From Enterocloster lavalensis (GTDB taxonomy: Bacteria > Bacillota > Clostridia > Lachnospirales > Lachnospiraceae): a stretch of 64,000 bases of DNA. How positions within the stretch are numbered: position 1 is the stretch's first letter; each line of letters starts with the position of its first letter. This document shows, in pieces, positions 1-8,790 of the stretch. The stretch is from contig NZ_CABJCG010000022.1 in assembly GCF_902364025.1 (NCBI RefSeq), positions 1 through 64,000 of the forward strand. The letters are read 5' to 3'. Position numbers and translations under genes: made by a program. The notes beneath the pieces are model-generated. The model did not search any database, was not told where the DNA came from, and saw only the letters and a program-made list of their open reading frames with translations.

Positions 1-50
1 GGATTCCGGACTTTCACCGGTTAGAAACGTGCGCCGCCGGGCGCACATCA

Positions 51-110
51 AAAACAGCCCCTTTTTGCAAATCCGTGGTCAATCCACATTGCAAAAAGGG
101 GCTGTGCGTT
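51..110. terminator. Bidirectional intrinsic terminator
   Basis: A perfect 17-bp inverted repeat (54-70 and 89-105, core CAGCCCCTTTTTGC) encloses an 18-base loop. A T run follows on the plus strand (107-113) and a matching A run (50-54) gives a T run on the minus strand. It lies just past the stop codon of the leftward lactonase gene and is placed to end that transcript. Confidence 0.85.
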
Positions 111-114
111 TTTA

Positions 115-1224
115 TCAATCCAATTCCGGCAGCGCCACAACATTCACCGGCGTGGGAATCTCCACCGCTCCGGTCAGCTCCAGCCCCCCGTCCTCCTGAC
201 TGATAAGGAAAATGGACACGTTGTCCGAGTCCTGGTTGGCGCAGAGCAGATAAGCGCCGGACGGATCAACACAGAAGCTTCTGGGCGTCCGCCCGTTGGA
301 CGGGAAATCGCCCCGGTGGCGTAAGGTCCCGTCCGGGGCCACGGCGAAGGCGGAGATGCAGTCCCGCCCGCGGTTGGAGCAGTAGAAGAACCTGCCGTCC
401 GGCGTGAGGTGGATATCCGCGCAGAGATTTTCAATATCCGCGCCGCCGGTATGGGACTTGTCGCAGGAATCCACGGTCTGAACCGGCGTCCAGCCGGAGC
501 CGTCCCGCCGCAGGGTCAGAATCCCGGAGGACAGCTCCAGCGAGACATAGCAGACGTCCAGCCCGGCGGAAAACGCCAGGTGCCTGGGGCCGCTCCCCGC
601 CGGGGCGGCATTTTCACGCACAAGATCCTCCGACAGACGGGAATTATCCGGGCGGATGGGATATTCACAGATCCGGTCTGTGCCCAGATCGCAGGCCAAA
701 ACCCGGCTCATACCCGGCAGTGGCACGGCGCAGTGGACGTGAGGCCCTTCCTGGCGGTCTGCTCTCGGGCCGCTGCCAACCCGCGTGATCAGCTGGCAGA
801 CGGGTTCCAGGGAGCCGTCTCCGTTTACCGGGAACACCGACAGGGAGCCGGAGGAGTAGTTGGCTGCAAACAGCAGGCCGGACTCCGGGTCCACGGACAC
901 GTAGCAGGGGTTCTCCCCCATGGTTTGCACGGTGTTGATCCGCTCCAAAGCCAGGGAATCCCGGTGGATGCGGAAGGAGGAGACGGCTCCCGACGCCATC
1001 CCCTCGTACTCCTTCAGCTCGCTGACCGCCCAGAGAAAGCCCTGCCCCGAACAGCAGAGAAAGGATGGGTTGGGCACAGAAGGATTCACGTGGACCACCC
1101 GGGCCGTACCCGTATCGTGATCCAGGGCGATGCAGTAAATCCCCTCGCCCTTTCCTAAAAGCACCTCCCCGGTGCCGAAGTGGATGGGCTGTGTGTAGGT
1201 TCCCACGTAAAAAAATGTCTCCAT
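115..1224 (-). CDS. Lactonase family protein (6-phosphogluconolactonase-like beta-propeller)
   Basis: A 369-residue protein of the YbhE/Pgl lactonase family, a seven-bladed propeller that hydrolyses sugar lactones in the cytosol; there is no signal peptide. Visible family marks are the N-terminal FYVGTYT strand, the EGPHVHC segment near residue 160 that carries the conserved Glu and His residues, and repeated PDGRFFY/DPSGAYLL blade motifs. The length matches the family (330-390 residues). It starts one base after the GntR gene ends, so the two are co-transcribed. With a sugar-acid ABC importer and a mannonate-dehydratase-like enzyme across the divergent promoter, it probably opens an aldonolactone upstream of the dehydratase. 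The exact lactone is not readable from sequence. Confidence 0.88.
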   Translation of the reverse strand: METFFYVGTYTQPIHFGTGEVLLGKGEGIYCIALDHDTGTARVVHVNPSVPNPSFLCCSGQGFLWAVSELKEYEGMASGAVSSFRIHRDSLALERINTVQTMGENPCYVSVDPESGLLFAANYSSGSLSVFPVNGDGSLEPVCQLITRVGSGPRADRQEGPHVHCAVPLPGMSRVLACDLGTDRICEYPIRPDNSRLSEDLVRENAAPAGSGPRHLAFSAGLDVCYVSLELSSGILTLRRDGSGWTPVQTVDSCDKSHTGGADIENLCADIHLTPDGRFFYCSNRGRDCISAFAVAPDGTLRHRGDFPSNGRTPRSFCVDPSGAYLLCANQDSDNVSIFLISQEDGGLELTGAVEIPTPVNVVALPELD

Positions 1225-1225
1225 G

Positions 1226-2014
1226 TCAGCTCTCCTTTTTGCTGTATTGGGCGGCTTCTTTGCGTTTCCGTTCCCGGTCCCGCTTTTGCAGGTAGGACTG
1301 GAAGCGCTTTTTGTTGCCGTCCGTGAAGGTGGTCATGAGCTCGTTCAAATCCAGGTCGTTCTGGTGGGTCAGGTAGTGGTACAGCTTGGAGTGGGAGTCT
1401 GAGGAGCTCAGGGAGCTCTGCAGCAGCGCCTCGGATTCCTTTGTGTTCTCGAACATAAATTTATTCAATTCCTGGAAATATTTGTAATACATGTTCTTGA
1501 AAATGTTGATGATCTGAATGAAAATGTCGTTGCCCGAGGCCAGGATAATGGACAGATGAAACATGTAGTCCTGCTTGGTGTATTCCTCGTAATTGCGCTC
1601 CGCAAGGGCCCGCTTCATGCCGAAGTAGGCGGAGCCGATGGCCTCCAAGTCCACGCGCTCCTGCTGCATGATCAGGCGGATGGACTGAATCTCGATGGCC
1701 TCCCGCAGCGCGTTGATCTCATTGAATTCCTTCTCCGTCAGATCCAGCTCCCGCTCAAAATTGGACATATCGTAAATCTCTTCCGGCTTTACCACATAGG
1801 TGCCTTTGCCGTGCTTCACCTCCACCAGGCCGATGGCCTGAAGCCGCTGGATGGCCGCCCGGACCGTGACCCGGCTCACCCCCATCCTCTGACCGAGGTC
1901 CGTCTCCGAGGGCAGCTTCTCGCCGCTTTTCCAGGTTCCGTTCTTTATATCCGCCAGAAGGGCGTCGTAAACAGCCGCATCCATTCTCTGTTTTGTGATG
2001 GTACCGATTGCCAT
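1226..2014 (-). CDS. GntR family transcriptional regulator, FCD (FadR-type) domain
   Basis: A 262-residue repressor. Residues 10-75 form a GntR winged helix (LPSETDLGQRMGVSRVTVRAA, then the KHGKGTYV wing). Residues 95-230 form an all-helical FCD ligand domain (EINALREAIEIQSIRL, then a helical region with His153-type ligands). FCD regulators commonly sense sugar acids or their catabolites. The gene heads a leftward transcript with the lactonase. Its own promoter and the divergent ABC promoter each carry one copy of the same palindrome (2035-2050 and 2180-2197), so autoregulation and control of the importer are likely. The C-terminal 30 residues are very basic (KKRFQSYLQKRDRERKRK) and may add DNA contacts. 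Confidence 0.92.
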   Translation of the reverse strand: MAIGTITKQRMDAAVYDALLADIKNGTWKSGEKLPSETDLGQRMGVSRVTVRAAIQRLQAIGLVEVKHGKGTYVVKPEEIYDMSNFERELDLTEKEFNEINALREAIEIQSIRLIMQQERVDLEAIGSAYFGMKRALAERNYEEYTKQDYMFHLSIILASGNDIFIQIINIFKNMYYKYFQELNKFMFENTKESEALLQSSLSSSDSHSKLYHYLTHQNDLDLNELMTTFTDGNKKRFQSYLQKRDRERKRKEAAQYSKKES

Positions 2015-2034
2015 GTTCTCTCGCCTCCAAAAGA

Positions 2035-2050
2035 TGTATTACAACATACA
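2035..2050. promoter_or_regulatory. GntR operator, copy 1 (regulator side)
   Basis: TGTATTACAACATACA is an imperfect palindrome with TGTAT/ATACA arms. It sits just downstream of the minus-strand promoter at 2063-2091. It matches the copy at 2180-2197 in 15 of 16 bases. Confidence 0.75.
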
Positions 2051-2062
2051 TCGTTTGCTACC

Positions 2063-2091
2063 ACTATAAACCGGAACCGCAAAAATGTCAA
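2063..2091 (-). promoter_or_regulatory. Promoter of the GntR-lactonase transcript
   Basis: On the minus strand, -35 TTGACA (2091-2086) and -10 TATAGT (2068-2063) are separated by 17 bases. Transcription would start near 2056, so the operator at 2035-2050 would lie in the early transcribed region. Confidence 0.75.
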
Positions 2092-2135
2092 TATTTCTAG
2101 GAAAATTCACCAAAAATAAATTTGAAAAAAACATA

Positions 2136-2164
2136 TTGACAGGCAAAAATAATGATGATATATT
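2136..2164 (+). promoter_or_regulatory. Promoter of the ABC transporter-dehydratase operon
   Basis: -35 TTGACA (2136-2141), a 17-base spacer and -10 TATATT (2159-2164). The operator at 2180-2197 begins about ten bases past the expected start site, where bound repressor would block early elongation. Confidence 0.8.
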
Positions 2165-2179
2165 GAATTCACCATCAAG

Positions 2180-2197
2180 TTGTATTACGACATACAA
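2180..2197. promoter_or_regulatory. GntR operator, copy 2 (transporter side)
   Basis: TTGTATTACGACATACAA is a near-palindrome with 6-bp perfect arms. It is almost identical to the copy at 2035-2050 and is positioned in mirror image relative to its own promoter. Confidence 0.75.
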
Positions 2198-2244
2198 CTG
2201 AACGGAACAACTATCTGACAGACCGGAAAGGGGGATTTTTATTT

Positions 2245-3660
2245 ATGAAAAAAATGTTCAGGACACTGGCGGCGTTGACGCTGGCCGCATCGCTGGCTGG
2301 CTGCGGCGGGGGAAGCGGAGGCGGTCAGGCGGCCGCCGGAAGCAGCGCCGCCCAGGGCCAGGAGAACGCCCGGGAGAGCGCGGGAGATCAGGCGGACACC
2401 CAGAAGAGCGCCGGGGACCAGGCCGATTCCGCGGATCAGTCCAACGCCGGGGACCAGGCCGGCGAGGTTACGCTGACCATCGCCTCCGCCATGGTGACGG
2501 AGAAGCCGGAGGGGGATCTGGAGCAGGAGCTGGCGGACAAGTACATGGAGCTTCACCCCAACGTGAAGATCGAGTTTATTTCCATGCCTGCCGCCGAGGT
2601 TTCCAAGCGCATCGTGACCATGGCCACAGGGGACAATCTGCCGGATATGTTCTTTGTGCCCAATGATTTTATGCCTCAGCTCTACGATCTGGATATTGTG
2701 GCGGACCTGGAGGGCCTGCTGGGAGAAGAGTGGCTGTCCGGCTACAACCCCAACCTGCTCAAGGACGCTAAGATCAACGGACGGATGATGAGTATTCCCT
2801 GGTACGCCTCGCCCTACGCGGTCATCTACCGCACGGACTGGTTCGAGGAGCTGGGCCTTGAGATCCCGGAGACCTGGGACGAATTTCTGGAAGTGAGCAA
2901 AGCGCTGACCCGGGACACCGACGGCGACGGCCAGGTGGACAAATGGGCCTTCAGCATGGTGGGAAGCAGAAATAACTCCGGCGAGCAGCGGTTCGTGCTG
3001 TTCAGCAAGTCCTTCGGCGCGGACGAGATCTATGAAAAAGAGGGAAAATGGGCCACGGACATCGGAACGGAGCAGTTTAAGGCTGGCCTGAAGTATTTTA
3101 CGGACCTGTACACCGAGCACGGCGTGGTGCCTCCGGGCCCCACGGAGGTTGACTACTCCGCTTCCATGGAGCTGTTCACCTCGGAGCAGACCGGAATGAT
3201 CCTGTCCGGGCCTCACTCCCTGGGCTTTATCACCACCACCAACCCCGGCCTGGAGGGAAAACTTGGAAGCTTTGTGATCCCTAGGGGCGAGGCCCATGTC
3301 TCCATCTCCGGCATCGGCGGCTACGCCATCTCCGAGAGCTGCGAGAACAAGGACGTGGCGGCGGATTACATGAAGTTTATCACGAGCAAGGAGAACGCCA
3401 TCTACTTCGGACAGAAGACGGGGCGGATGCCCACCAGAACCGAGGCCAGCGACGACCCCTATTTCAGCTCCGTGCTGTTTAAAGGATTCCTGGGAGCCCT
3501 GGACTACGCGGTGGACCCCGAGACATTTGCCCAGTATCCGGCACTGCTGGATACCATCGGGGAGGCGTACTCCAACGTGCTGTCCGGCGTGGCCACATTT
3601 GACGAGGCTTACGGGACGCTGGTGGAGAAGTCCGCGGCCCTCATTGAAGCTGAAAACTGA
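2245..3660 (+). CDS. ABC transporter sugar-type substrate-binding lipoprotein
   Basis: A 471-residue extracellular solute-binding protein (SBP_bac_1 family). The signal peptide ends in the lipobox LAGC with Cys20 as the lipid anchor. A Gly/Ser/Gln-rich linker with repeated GDQA motifs (residues 21-75) tethers the domain to the membrane. The binding fold runs from about residue 78 to the end. The DTDGDGQVDKWAF segment near 230 is typical of carbohydrate-binding members. It is the first gene of an operon with two permeases and a dehydratase. There is no ATPase gene, as is usual where a shared MsmK-type ATPase serves several importers. Substrate: inferred sugar acid or its glycoside. Confidence 0.93.
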   Translation: MKKMFRTLAALTLAASLAGCGGGSGGGQAAAGSSAAQGQENARESAGDQADTQKSAGDQADSADQSNAGDQAGEVTLTIASAMVTEKPEGDLEQELADKYMELHPNVKIEFISMPAAEVSKRIVTMATGDNLPDMFFVPNDFMPQLYDLDIVADLEGLLGEEWLSGYNPNLLKDAKINGRMMSIPWYASPYAVIYRTDWFEELGLEIPETWDEFLEVSKALTRDTDGDGQVDKWAFSMVGSRNNSGEQRFVLFSKSFGADEIYEKEGKWATDIGTEQFKAGLKYFTDLYTEHGVVPPGPTEVDYSASMELFTSEQTGMILSGPHSLGFITTTNPGLEGKLGSFVIPRGEAHVSISGIGGYAISESCENKDVAADYMKFITSKENAIYFGQKTGRMPTRTEASDDPYFSSVLFKGFLGALDYAVDPETFAQYPALLDTIGEAYSNVLSGVATFDEAYGTLVEKSAALIEAEN

Positions 3661-3674
3661 CGGAAGAAAATCTG

Positions 3675-4595
3675 GTGATTGTCATGGAGAAAGAAACATC
3701 AAAAGCCCGCCTCTCACCGGGGAGCGCCGGGAGCGTATCCCGGCGGGAGATCAACGGATATCTCTTTGTACTGCCGGTGGCCGCCGTTTTGGCGGCCCTG
3801 GTGGTCTATCCCCTGGCTTACGGCGTTTATATCAGCTTTTTCAAGACCAACCTGGTGAAAAAATGGACCTTCGTGGGGCTGCGCTACTATCTGGAAGCCC
3901 TGAAAAGCCCGGAATTTCTGGGGCAGATGCTGGTGACCGTGAAGTTCACCGCAGGCGTGGTGGCGGGGCATTTCTTCTTCGGAATGATATTGGCCCTGCT
4001 GCTGAACCGGAACTTTAGAGGGCGGGCGGTGTTCCGCGTCATCTTTCTGCTCCCATGGCTGTTTCCGGACAGCGTAGTGGCTCTGCTGTTCAAATGGATT
4101 CTGAATCCGGTTTACGGAATCTTCAACCACATGCTCATGCAGCTGGGGCTAATCGACGCGCCCCAGGTGTGGCTCAGTAACGCCGGTCTGGCCCTGCCCA
4201 TCGTGGTAGCCATCTGTATCTGGAAGGGCTACCCCATGATCATGATGATGCTCCTTGCCGGCCTGCAATCCATCTCCGACGATGTGAAGGAGGCCGCCCG
4301 CATCGACGGCGCCAACCTGTGGCAGTCCTTCCGCTACGTGACGCTGCCGGGGCTTAGATCCGTGCTGACGGTGACCCTGGTGCTGGATACGGTCTGGTGG
4401 TTCAAGCACTATACCCTGGTCTGGGTGCTGACCCAGGGGGGACCGGGGGACACCACCTCCCTGATCAGCATTTCCATCTATAAACAGGCGTTCGACAACT
4501 TTAATTTCGGATCGGCCGCGGCCATGTCCGTCATCGTGTTCCTGATCTGCTATTTACTGGGGATTATTTACAGAAAGGTGCTGGAGAATGACTGA
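3675..4595 (+). CDS. ABC transporter permease, MalF/UgpA type
   Basis: An integral membrane permease of about 306 residues with six predicted helices, the first at residues 33-55 (LFVLPVAAVLAALVVYPL). The cytoplasmic EAA loop that contacts the ATPase is clear at about 208-228 (DVKEAARIDGANLW then the FRYVTLPGL turn). The start is uncertain: GTG at 3675 or ATG at 3684, both 15-24 bases after the binding-protein gene. It overlaps the next permease by 8 bases, indicating translational coupling. Confidence 0.92.
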   Translation: MIVMEKETSKARLSPGSAGSVSRREINGYLFVLPVAAVLAALVVYPLAYGVYISFFKTNLVKKWTFVGLRYYLEALKSPEFLGQMLVTVKFTAGVVAGHFFFGMILALLLNRNFRGRAVFRVIFLLPWLFPDSVVALLFKWILNPVYGIFNHMLMQLGLIDAPQVWLSNAGLALPIVVAICIWKGYPMIMMMLLAGLQSISDDVKEAARIDGANLWQSFRYVTLPGLRSVLTVTLVLDTVWWFKHYTLVWVLTQGGPGDTTSLISISIYKQAFDNFNFGSAAAMSVIVFLICYLLGIIYRKVLEND

Positions 4596-5439
4596 GCATA
4601 TGGGAATGAGAAGAAAAAAGATCATGGCCGGGGCGGCTATGTATGCGCTTCTTGGACTGCTGGCCTCCCTGGTGCTAATACCGGTGCTGTGGATGGTGTC
4701 CACGGCGTTCAAATCCTACGGGGAGACCATCGCCAAACCGCCCAGGTGGGTACCGCAGCAGATATCCTTTGAGGCCTTCGGCCGGCTGTGGAGCGAATAT
4801 CCCTTCGGGACGTATTTTAAAAACAGCTTTGTCATCGTGCTGTTTTCCATGGCGGTGTCCGTGTTCGCCTCCTGCCTGGCCGGATACGGTCTGACGCGGT
4901 TTAAGTTCCGGGGCAGGAACAGTCTGATGACGTTTATTCTGGTGACGCAGATGTTCCCTTCGGTCATGCTGCTGGTGCCGTTTTACAGCATCATCGGGAA
5001 AATGCATCTGCTGGACACCCATCTGGGGCTGATTCTGGTCTACATCTCCTTTACGGTACCGTTCTGCACCTGGACCATGCTGGGGTTTTTCCGGGCCCTG
5101 CCTCTGGATCTGGACGAGGCGGCCAGGATCGACGGCTGCAATTCCTGGCAGTGCTTCAGCCGGATCATTCTCCCGCTGACCCTGCCCGGCATCGCCTCCA
5201 CCAGCATTTACGCCTTCATCACCTCCTGGAACGAGTATATGTTCGCGTTTATCCTGACCAGCAGGCCGGAGATGAAGACGCTTTCCGTGGGCATCGCGGA
5301 GATGAACGGATTCCAGCAGATCCGCTGGAACGACATGATGGCGGCCTCCCTGATGGCCAGTCTGCCGTTAATCCTGCTGTTTATCTGCCTGCAGAAATAC
5401 TTTGTCAGCGGCCTCACAAGCGGGGCGGTAAAATCATAA
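4588..5439 (+). CDS. ABC transporter permease, MalG type
   Basis: A 283-residue partner permease with six predicted membrane helices. The EAA loop (DLDEAARIDGCNSWQCF then RIILPLTLPGI) lies around residues 175-200. The ATG lies inside the last codons of the upstream permease (ATGACTGA overlap). The C-terminal FVSGLTSGAVKS tail is the usual ending of this subfamily. It forms the membrane channel together with the product of 3675-4595. Confidence 0.93.
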   Translation: MTEHMGMRRKKIMAGAAMYALLGLLASLVLIPVLWMVSTAFKSYGETIAKPPRWVPQQISFEAFGRLWSEYPFGTYFKNSFVIVLFSMAVSVFASCLAGYGLTRFKFRGRNSLMTFILVTQMFPSVMLLVPFYSIIGKMHLLDTHLGLILVYISFTVPFCTWTMLGFFRALPLDLDEAARIDGCNSWQCFSRIILPLTLPGIASTSIYAFITSWNEYMFAFILTSRPEMKTLSVGIAEMNGFQQIRWNDMMAASLMASLPLILLFICLQKYFVSGLTSGAVKS

Positions 5440-5458
5440 TGTGACGAGGAGAAAGAAC

Positions 5459-6655
5459 ATGACTGTTACAATTCGGAATATATGCGTCACCTGCACCAGG
5501 CCAGGGGGATTCAACCTGACCATCGTGCGGGTAAATACCTCGGAGCCGGGGCTTTATGGGCTGGGCTGCGGCACCTTCACCTACCGCCACGAGACGGTGG
5601 CGCACGTCATTGAAGAATATCTGAACCCACTGCTCATCGGCCGGGATGTGTCGCGCATCGAGGATATCTGGCAGATGATGAACGTGGCCACCTACTGGCG
5701 CAACGGGCCGGTGATCAACAACGCCATAGGCGCCGTGGACCTGGCCCTGTGGGACATCAAGGGCAAGATGGCGGGGATGCCGGTCTACGACCTCCTTGGA
5801 GGGCGGTCCAGGGAGGCGGTGCCGGTTTACTGTTACGCGGAGAGCGGCGATCTGGACGAGCTGGTGGACCAGGTGAAGGCCTGGATGGCCCGGGACGTGC
5901 GCCACGTGCGCATCCAGCTGAGCCGCGATCCCGTTCAGGCCGCAAGCCATGCGCCCCAGGGGGCCCAGGACGGGTATTATATCGATCCCCAGGAATACTG
6001 CCGCCGGGTGGTGCGGATGTTTGACTACGTCCGAACCCGGGTGGGGGACCAGGTGGAGCTGTGCCACGACGTCCACGAGCGGGTGGCCCCCTCCACGGCC
6101 CTGTGGCTGGCAAAGCGGGTGGAGCCGTACTCCCCGCTATTTTTGGAGGACCTGCTGCCGCCGGACCAGGGAATGTGGTACCGGCACATCCGCTGCCAGA
6201 CCTCCACGCCCCTGGCCCACGGGGAGCTGTTCAACAATCCCATGGAGTGGGAGGAGCTGGTCAAGGAGCGCCTGATCGACTACATGCGGGCCCACGTCTC
6301 CCACATCGGCGGCCTGACTCCGGCCAGAAAGCTGGCGGCCCTCTGCGAGCAGTTCGGCGTCCGCATGGCCTGGCACGGCTCCCCGGATATGTCGCCCATC
6401 GGGTACGCGGTCAACCTGCATCTGGACATGGCGGTGGCCAACTTCGGCATCCAGGAATGGCCCGGAGTCCCGGAACCTATGGCGGAAATGTTCCCGGGCT
6501 GCCCGTACATCAAGGGCGGTTACGCCTACGTGAGCGGCAAGCCGGGGTGGGGCGTGGAGTTCGACGAGAAGATGGCGGCGGAATATCCTTGTAATAAGGA
6601 GAAAACGCCTTGGATTGAGATGCGGCTGCCGGACGGGAGTATGCAGAAACCGTAA
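5459..6655 (+). CDS. Mannonate dehydratase-like enolase superfamily enzyme (ManD/RspA family)
   Basis: A 398-residue cytosolic enzyme. The N-terminal capping domain (residues 1-115; IGRDVSRIEDIWQMM, YWRNGPV) and the barrel domain are both present. The three metal ligands are visible with the canonical 26-residue spacing: Asp204 (CHDVHE), Glu230 (LEDLLPP) and Glu256 (HGELFNN). ManD enzymes dehydrate D-mannonate or D-gluconate to 2-keto-3-deoxygluconate, though many relatives act on other sugar acids or are poor catalysts. I chose ATG 5459 because GAGGAG lies 7-10 bases upstream; an in-frame GTG at 5441 has no such site. It is the last gene of the importer operon, which points to catabolism of the imported acid. 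Confidence 0.88.
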   Translation: MTVTIRNICVTCTRPGGFNLTIVRVNTSEPGLYGLGCGTFTYRHETVAHVIEEYLNPLLIGRDVSRIEDIWQMMNVATYWRNGPVINNAIGAVDLALWDIKGKMAGMPVYDLLGGRSREAVPVYCYAESGDLDELVDQVKAWMARDVRHVRIQLSRDPVQAASHAPQGAQDGYYIDPQEYCRRVVRMFDYVRTRVGDQVELCHDVHERVAPSTALWLAKRVEPYSPLFLEDLLPPDQGMWYRHIRCQTSTPLAHGELFNNPMEWEELVKERLIDYMRAHVSHIGGLTPARKLAALCEQFGVRMAWHGSPDMSPIGYAVNLHLDMAVANFGIQEWPGVPEPMAEMFPGCPYIKGGYAYVSGKPGWGVEFDEKMAAEYPCNKEKTPWIEMRLPDGSMQKP

Positions 6656-6720
6656 AATGAACGGGGCGGTTAGAAGCACAGAATCAAGCAACGGCGAGCC
6701 AACAACTTACCGCATTCAAC

Positions 6721-6763
6721 AAAGCGCCGCAGGAATACTGGTTTCCAGTATCCTGCGGCGCTT
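6721..6763. terminator. Bidirectional terminator between convergent genes
   Basis: A 20-bp inverted repeat (AAAGCGCCGCAGGA..., one bulged A) encloses a 2-3 base loop. It lies between the converging dehydratase and PRD-regulator genes and would serve both strands, with short A/T tracts on either side. Confidence 0.75.
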
Positions 6764-6798
6764 TCACTATGTGGGAAGCGGCTTACCTGCCCCCGCAT

Positions 6799-8712
6799 TC
6801 AAAACTCCATAAACCCCGCCAACATCCCAATAAACTCCTGATAATCCCCCGCCGTCACCAACCGCTTCACATTCTCCCGGCTGCTGAGCACCATGGTCAG
6901 CGGTTCAAAAATCTCATTAAAGATAAACCGCTCGTCCCGGTTGAAGCAGAGCATCAGCACGATGCGCACCTGCTTATCCCCCCATTTGACCGGCGTGTCG
7001 GAGATCAGCACGTTGATCCCGGTTTTGTGGGCCCGCATCTTCATGGCGTGGGGGATGGCGAAATCCTGGAACGCGGTGGCGGACAGCTGTTCCCTGGCGC
7101 GGATATCCTGCTCAAAATCCTCGTCCACATACCCCATGGAGACCATTTTCCCCACCATGTGCCGGACGACCTGGTCGTAATCCGTCAGATCGTCCCGCCG
7201 CTCGAAGAATTCCGGCACGATCAGGTATTCCAGGTATTCCCGGAACTGCTTGCGGCGCTTGTTGGTCTTGATCTCCGTCAGCTGCCTGCGCAGGGACTGC
7301 ACGTCCTTTTCCGTGAAAAAGGGGCTGATCTGTAAGAGCGGCAGCTGGATCACGGAGTTTAACGGCACCGTGGACAGCACCAGGTCGCTTTTACCTGCTT
7401 TTTCCAGTTCCCGCTCCTCGGTGAAAATGTTGGTGATCAGAAGCTCCGAGGAAAAATGCCGGTTGATGGTGTCGGTCAGCTTGACGTTGGTGTCGTAGTA
7501 GCTGGGGCAGTAGAGGGCCGCCGTGACCTTTTCACTTAAGTTTTTCTGAGCCTCCAGCGTGCTTCCCAGGTGGAAGGCGATGTATGCGATCTCGTCGTCG
7601 TTGATGGAGATGCCGGTGCGCTCCTTGATGATGCTGGATAAGCAGACGGAAACGTCGTAGATCAACGGGCAGGAGGTCTTGATCTCCTCGGTCAGCGGGT
7701 TCCGGCTGAAATAATTGTTTTTGGAGCGCTGGAGCAGGTTCCGTATGTGCAGTGCAAAGCGGATCAGGAACTCCGGCTCCGTCAGATCGATATAGTAAAA
7801 GGAATTGACGTCGGAGATCAGCTCTTTAACCAGGGCGAGGCATTCCGGGGTGATAAAATCTCCCAGATTGGAGACCGTGATGCTCTGGTAGTCGATGGCC
7901 GTTGCCCGGGAAATGAGGAGCAGCGCCAGCTCGTAGACCTCGGCCTGGTTGTATTCGATCTGGAAATCCTCCTCGATCTTGCGGGCGATGTTCCGGGCCA
8001 GCTCATACTCGTGGGAGCTGATGGGGGGCATGTCGTGAATGTCCTCCGTGTTGACGTTGCGGTTGCGGATCCGGTCGATTGCGATGGTGATGTGCAGCAC
8101 CAGGTTGATCAGGGAGTAATCATTCACAAAATAATGAAACCGGTCGAAAATTTCCAGCAAGCTGTCCTTAATTAACTCAATCTCGATCTCCGGGAAAATG
8201 TTCTGGATCGTCTCTAAATTGACGAAGTTCACGTTGGACTCGTCGTAGAGAATCGAGCTGAGCAGCCTGCGCTTGTTCTTTTCCAGGCCGGATACGGTCA
8301 GATTGTCGTGGTTGTTGTTCAGCTGGAGGTCATATTTGCGCAGCCGGCTTTTAACCGCCTGAAGGTCGTTTTTGATGGTGGAATAGCTGACGTACATCTC
8401 GTCGCAGAGATCGTAGGTGTTGACGGAGGTATCGCTCTTGATCAGGCTGTTGATGATGTATACGATGCGCTCTTGGGACGACTGGGGGATGTGGGTGCCC
8501 GATTCCTCCAGAATCCGTCTGGCGGCCTGTTTGTCGATGCGGTAGCCCTCCCGGGAGGACTCGATGGCATCGGGATAAAAGGAATTGATCTCCTGAATAT
8601 AGCTCTTGATGCTCCGGGTGGACACATCCATGTTGGCGGCCAGGCTGGAAGCCGTGACAAACTCCGTATAATCGGACAGAATCCGAATCAACTTAATCAT
8701 TTTAGGCTTCAT
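6799..8712 (-). CDS. PRD-containing PTS regulator, MtlR/LicR type (HTH-PRD-PRD-IIB-IIA)
   Basis: A 637-residue multidomain regulator. Order seen: N-terminal helix-turn-helix (residues 8-60), Mga-like HTH (80-170), PRD1 (about 180-285, LINLVLHITIAIDR with its phosphorylatable His), PRD2 (about 295-400, FALHIRNLL and AYIAFHLG), a IIB-like domain (about 405-490, ALYCPSYYDT with Cys) and a IIA domain (about 495-637, AIPHAMK with the active His). Such proteins activate PTS operons when the cognate transporter is busy and PTS phosphorylation of the regulatory sites shifts. It is transcribed divergently from the lactose/cellobiose-type PTS and is the obvious reader of the TTGCAC repeats at 8791-8850. 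Confidence 0.93.
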   Translation of the reverse strand: MKPKMIKLIRILSDYTEFVTASSLAANMDVSTRSIKSYIQEINSFYPDAIESSREGYRIDKQAARRILEESGTHIPQSSQERIVYIINSLIKSDTSVNTYDLCDEMYVSYSTIKNDLQAVKSRLRKYDLQLNNNHDNLTVSGLEKNKRRLLSSILYDESNVNFVNLETIQNIFPEIEIELIKDSLLEIFDRFHYFVNDYSLINLVLHITIAIDRIRNRNVNTEDIHDMPPISSHEYELARNIARKIEEDFQIEYNQAEVYELALLLISRATAIDYQSITVSNLGDFITPECLALVKELISDVNSFYYIDLTEPEFLIRFALHIRNLLQRSKNNYFSRNPLTEEIKTSCPLIYDVSVCLSSIIKERTGISINDDEIAYIAFHLGSTLEAQKNLSEKVTAALYCPSYYDTNVKLTDTINRHFSSELLITNIFTEERELEKAGKSDLVLSTVPLNSVIQLPLLQISPFFTEKDVQSLRRQLTEIKTNKRRKQFREYLEYLIVPEFFERRDDLTDYDQVVRHMVGKMVSMGYVDEDFEQDIRAREQLSATAFQDFAIPHAMKMRAHKTGINVLISDTPVKWGDKQVRIVLMLCFNRDERFIFNEIFEPLTMVLSSRENVKRLVTAGDYQEFIGMLAGFMEF

Positions 8713-8753
8713 ATCCGTCCTCCTTCCGTTCAGACAATCTATCTAATATTCCT

Positions 8754-8782
8754 ATTATAGTATCCCCCAAAACGGTTTTCAA
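8754..8782 (-). promoter_or_regulatory. Promoter of the PRD regulator gene
   Basis: Minus strand -35 TTGAAA (8782-8777), a 17-base spacer and -10 TATAAT (8759-8754). It is immediately next to the operator repeats that serve the divergent PTS operon. Confidence 0.75.
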
Positions 8783-8790
8783 CTAAAAAA

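Noticed and set aside
1..50. Start of the window before the terminator
   Set aside because: Too short to assign; a GC-rich GCGCCGCCGGGCGC patch is visible but no gene or repeat can be supported.
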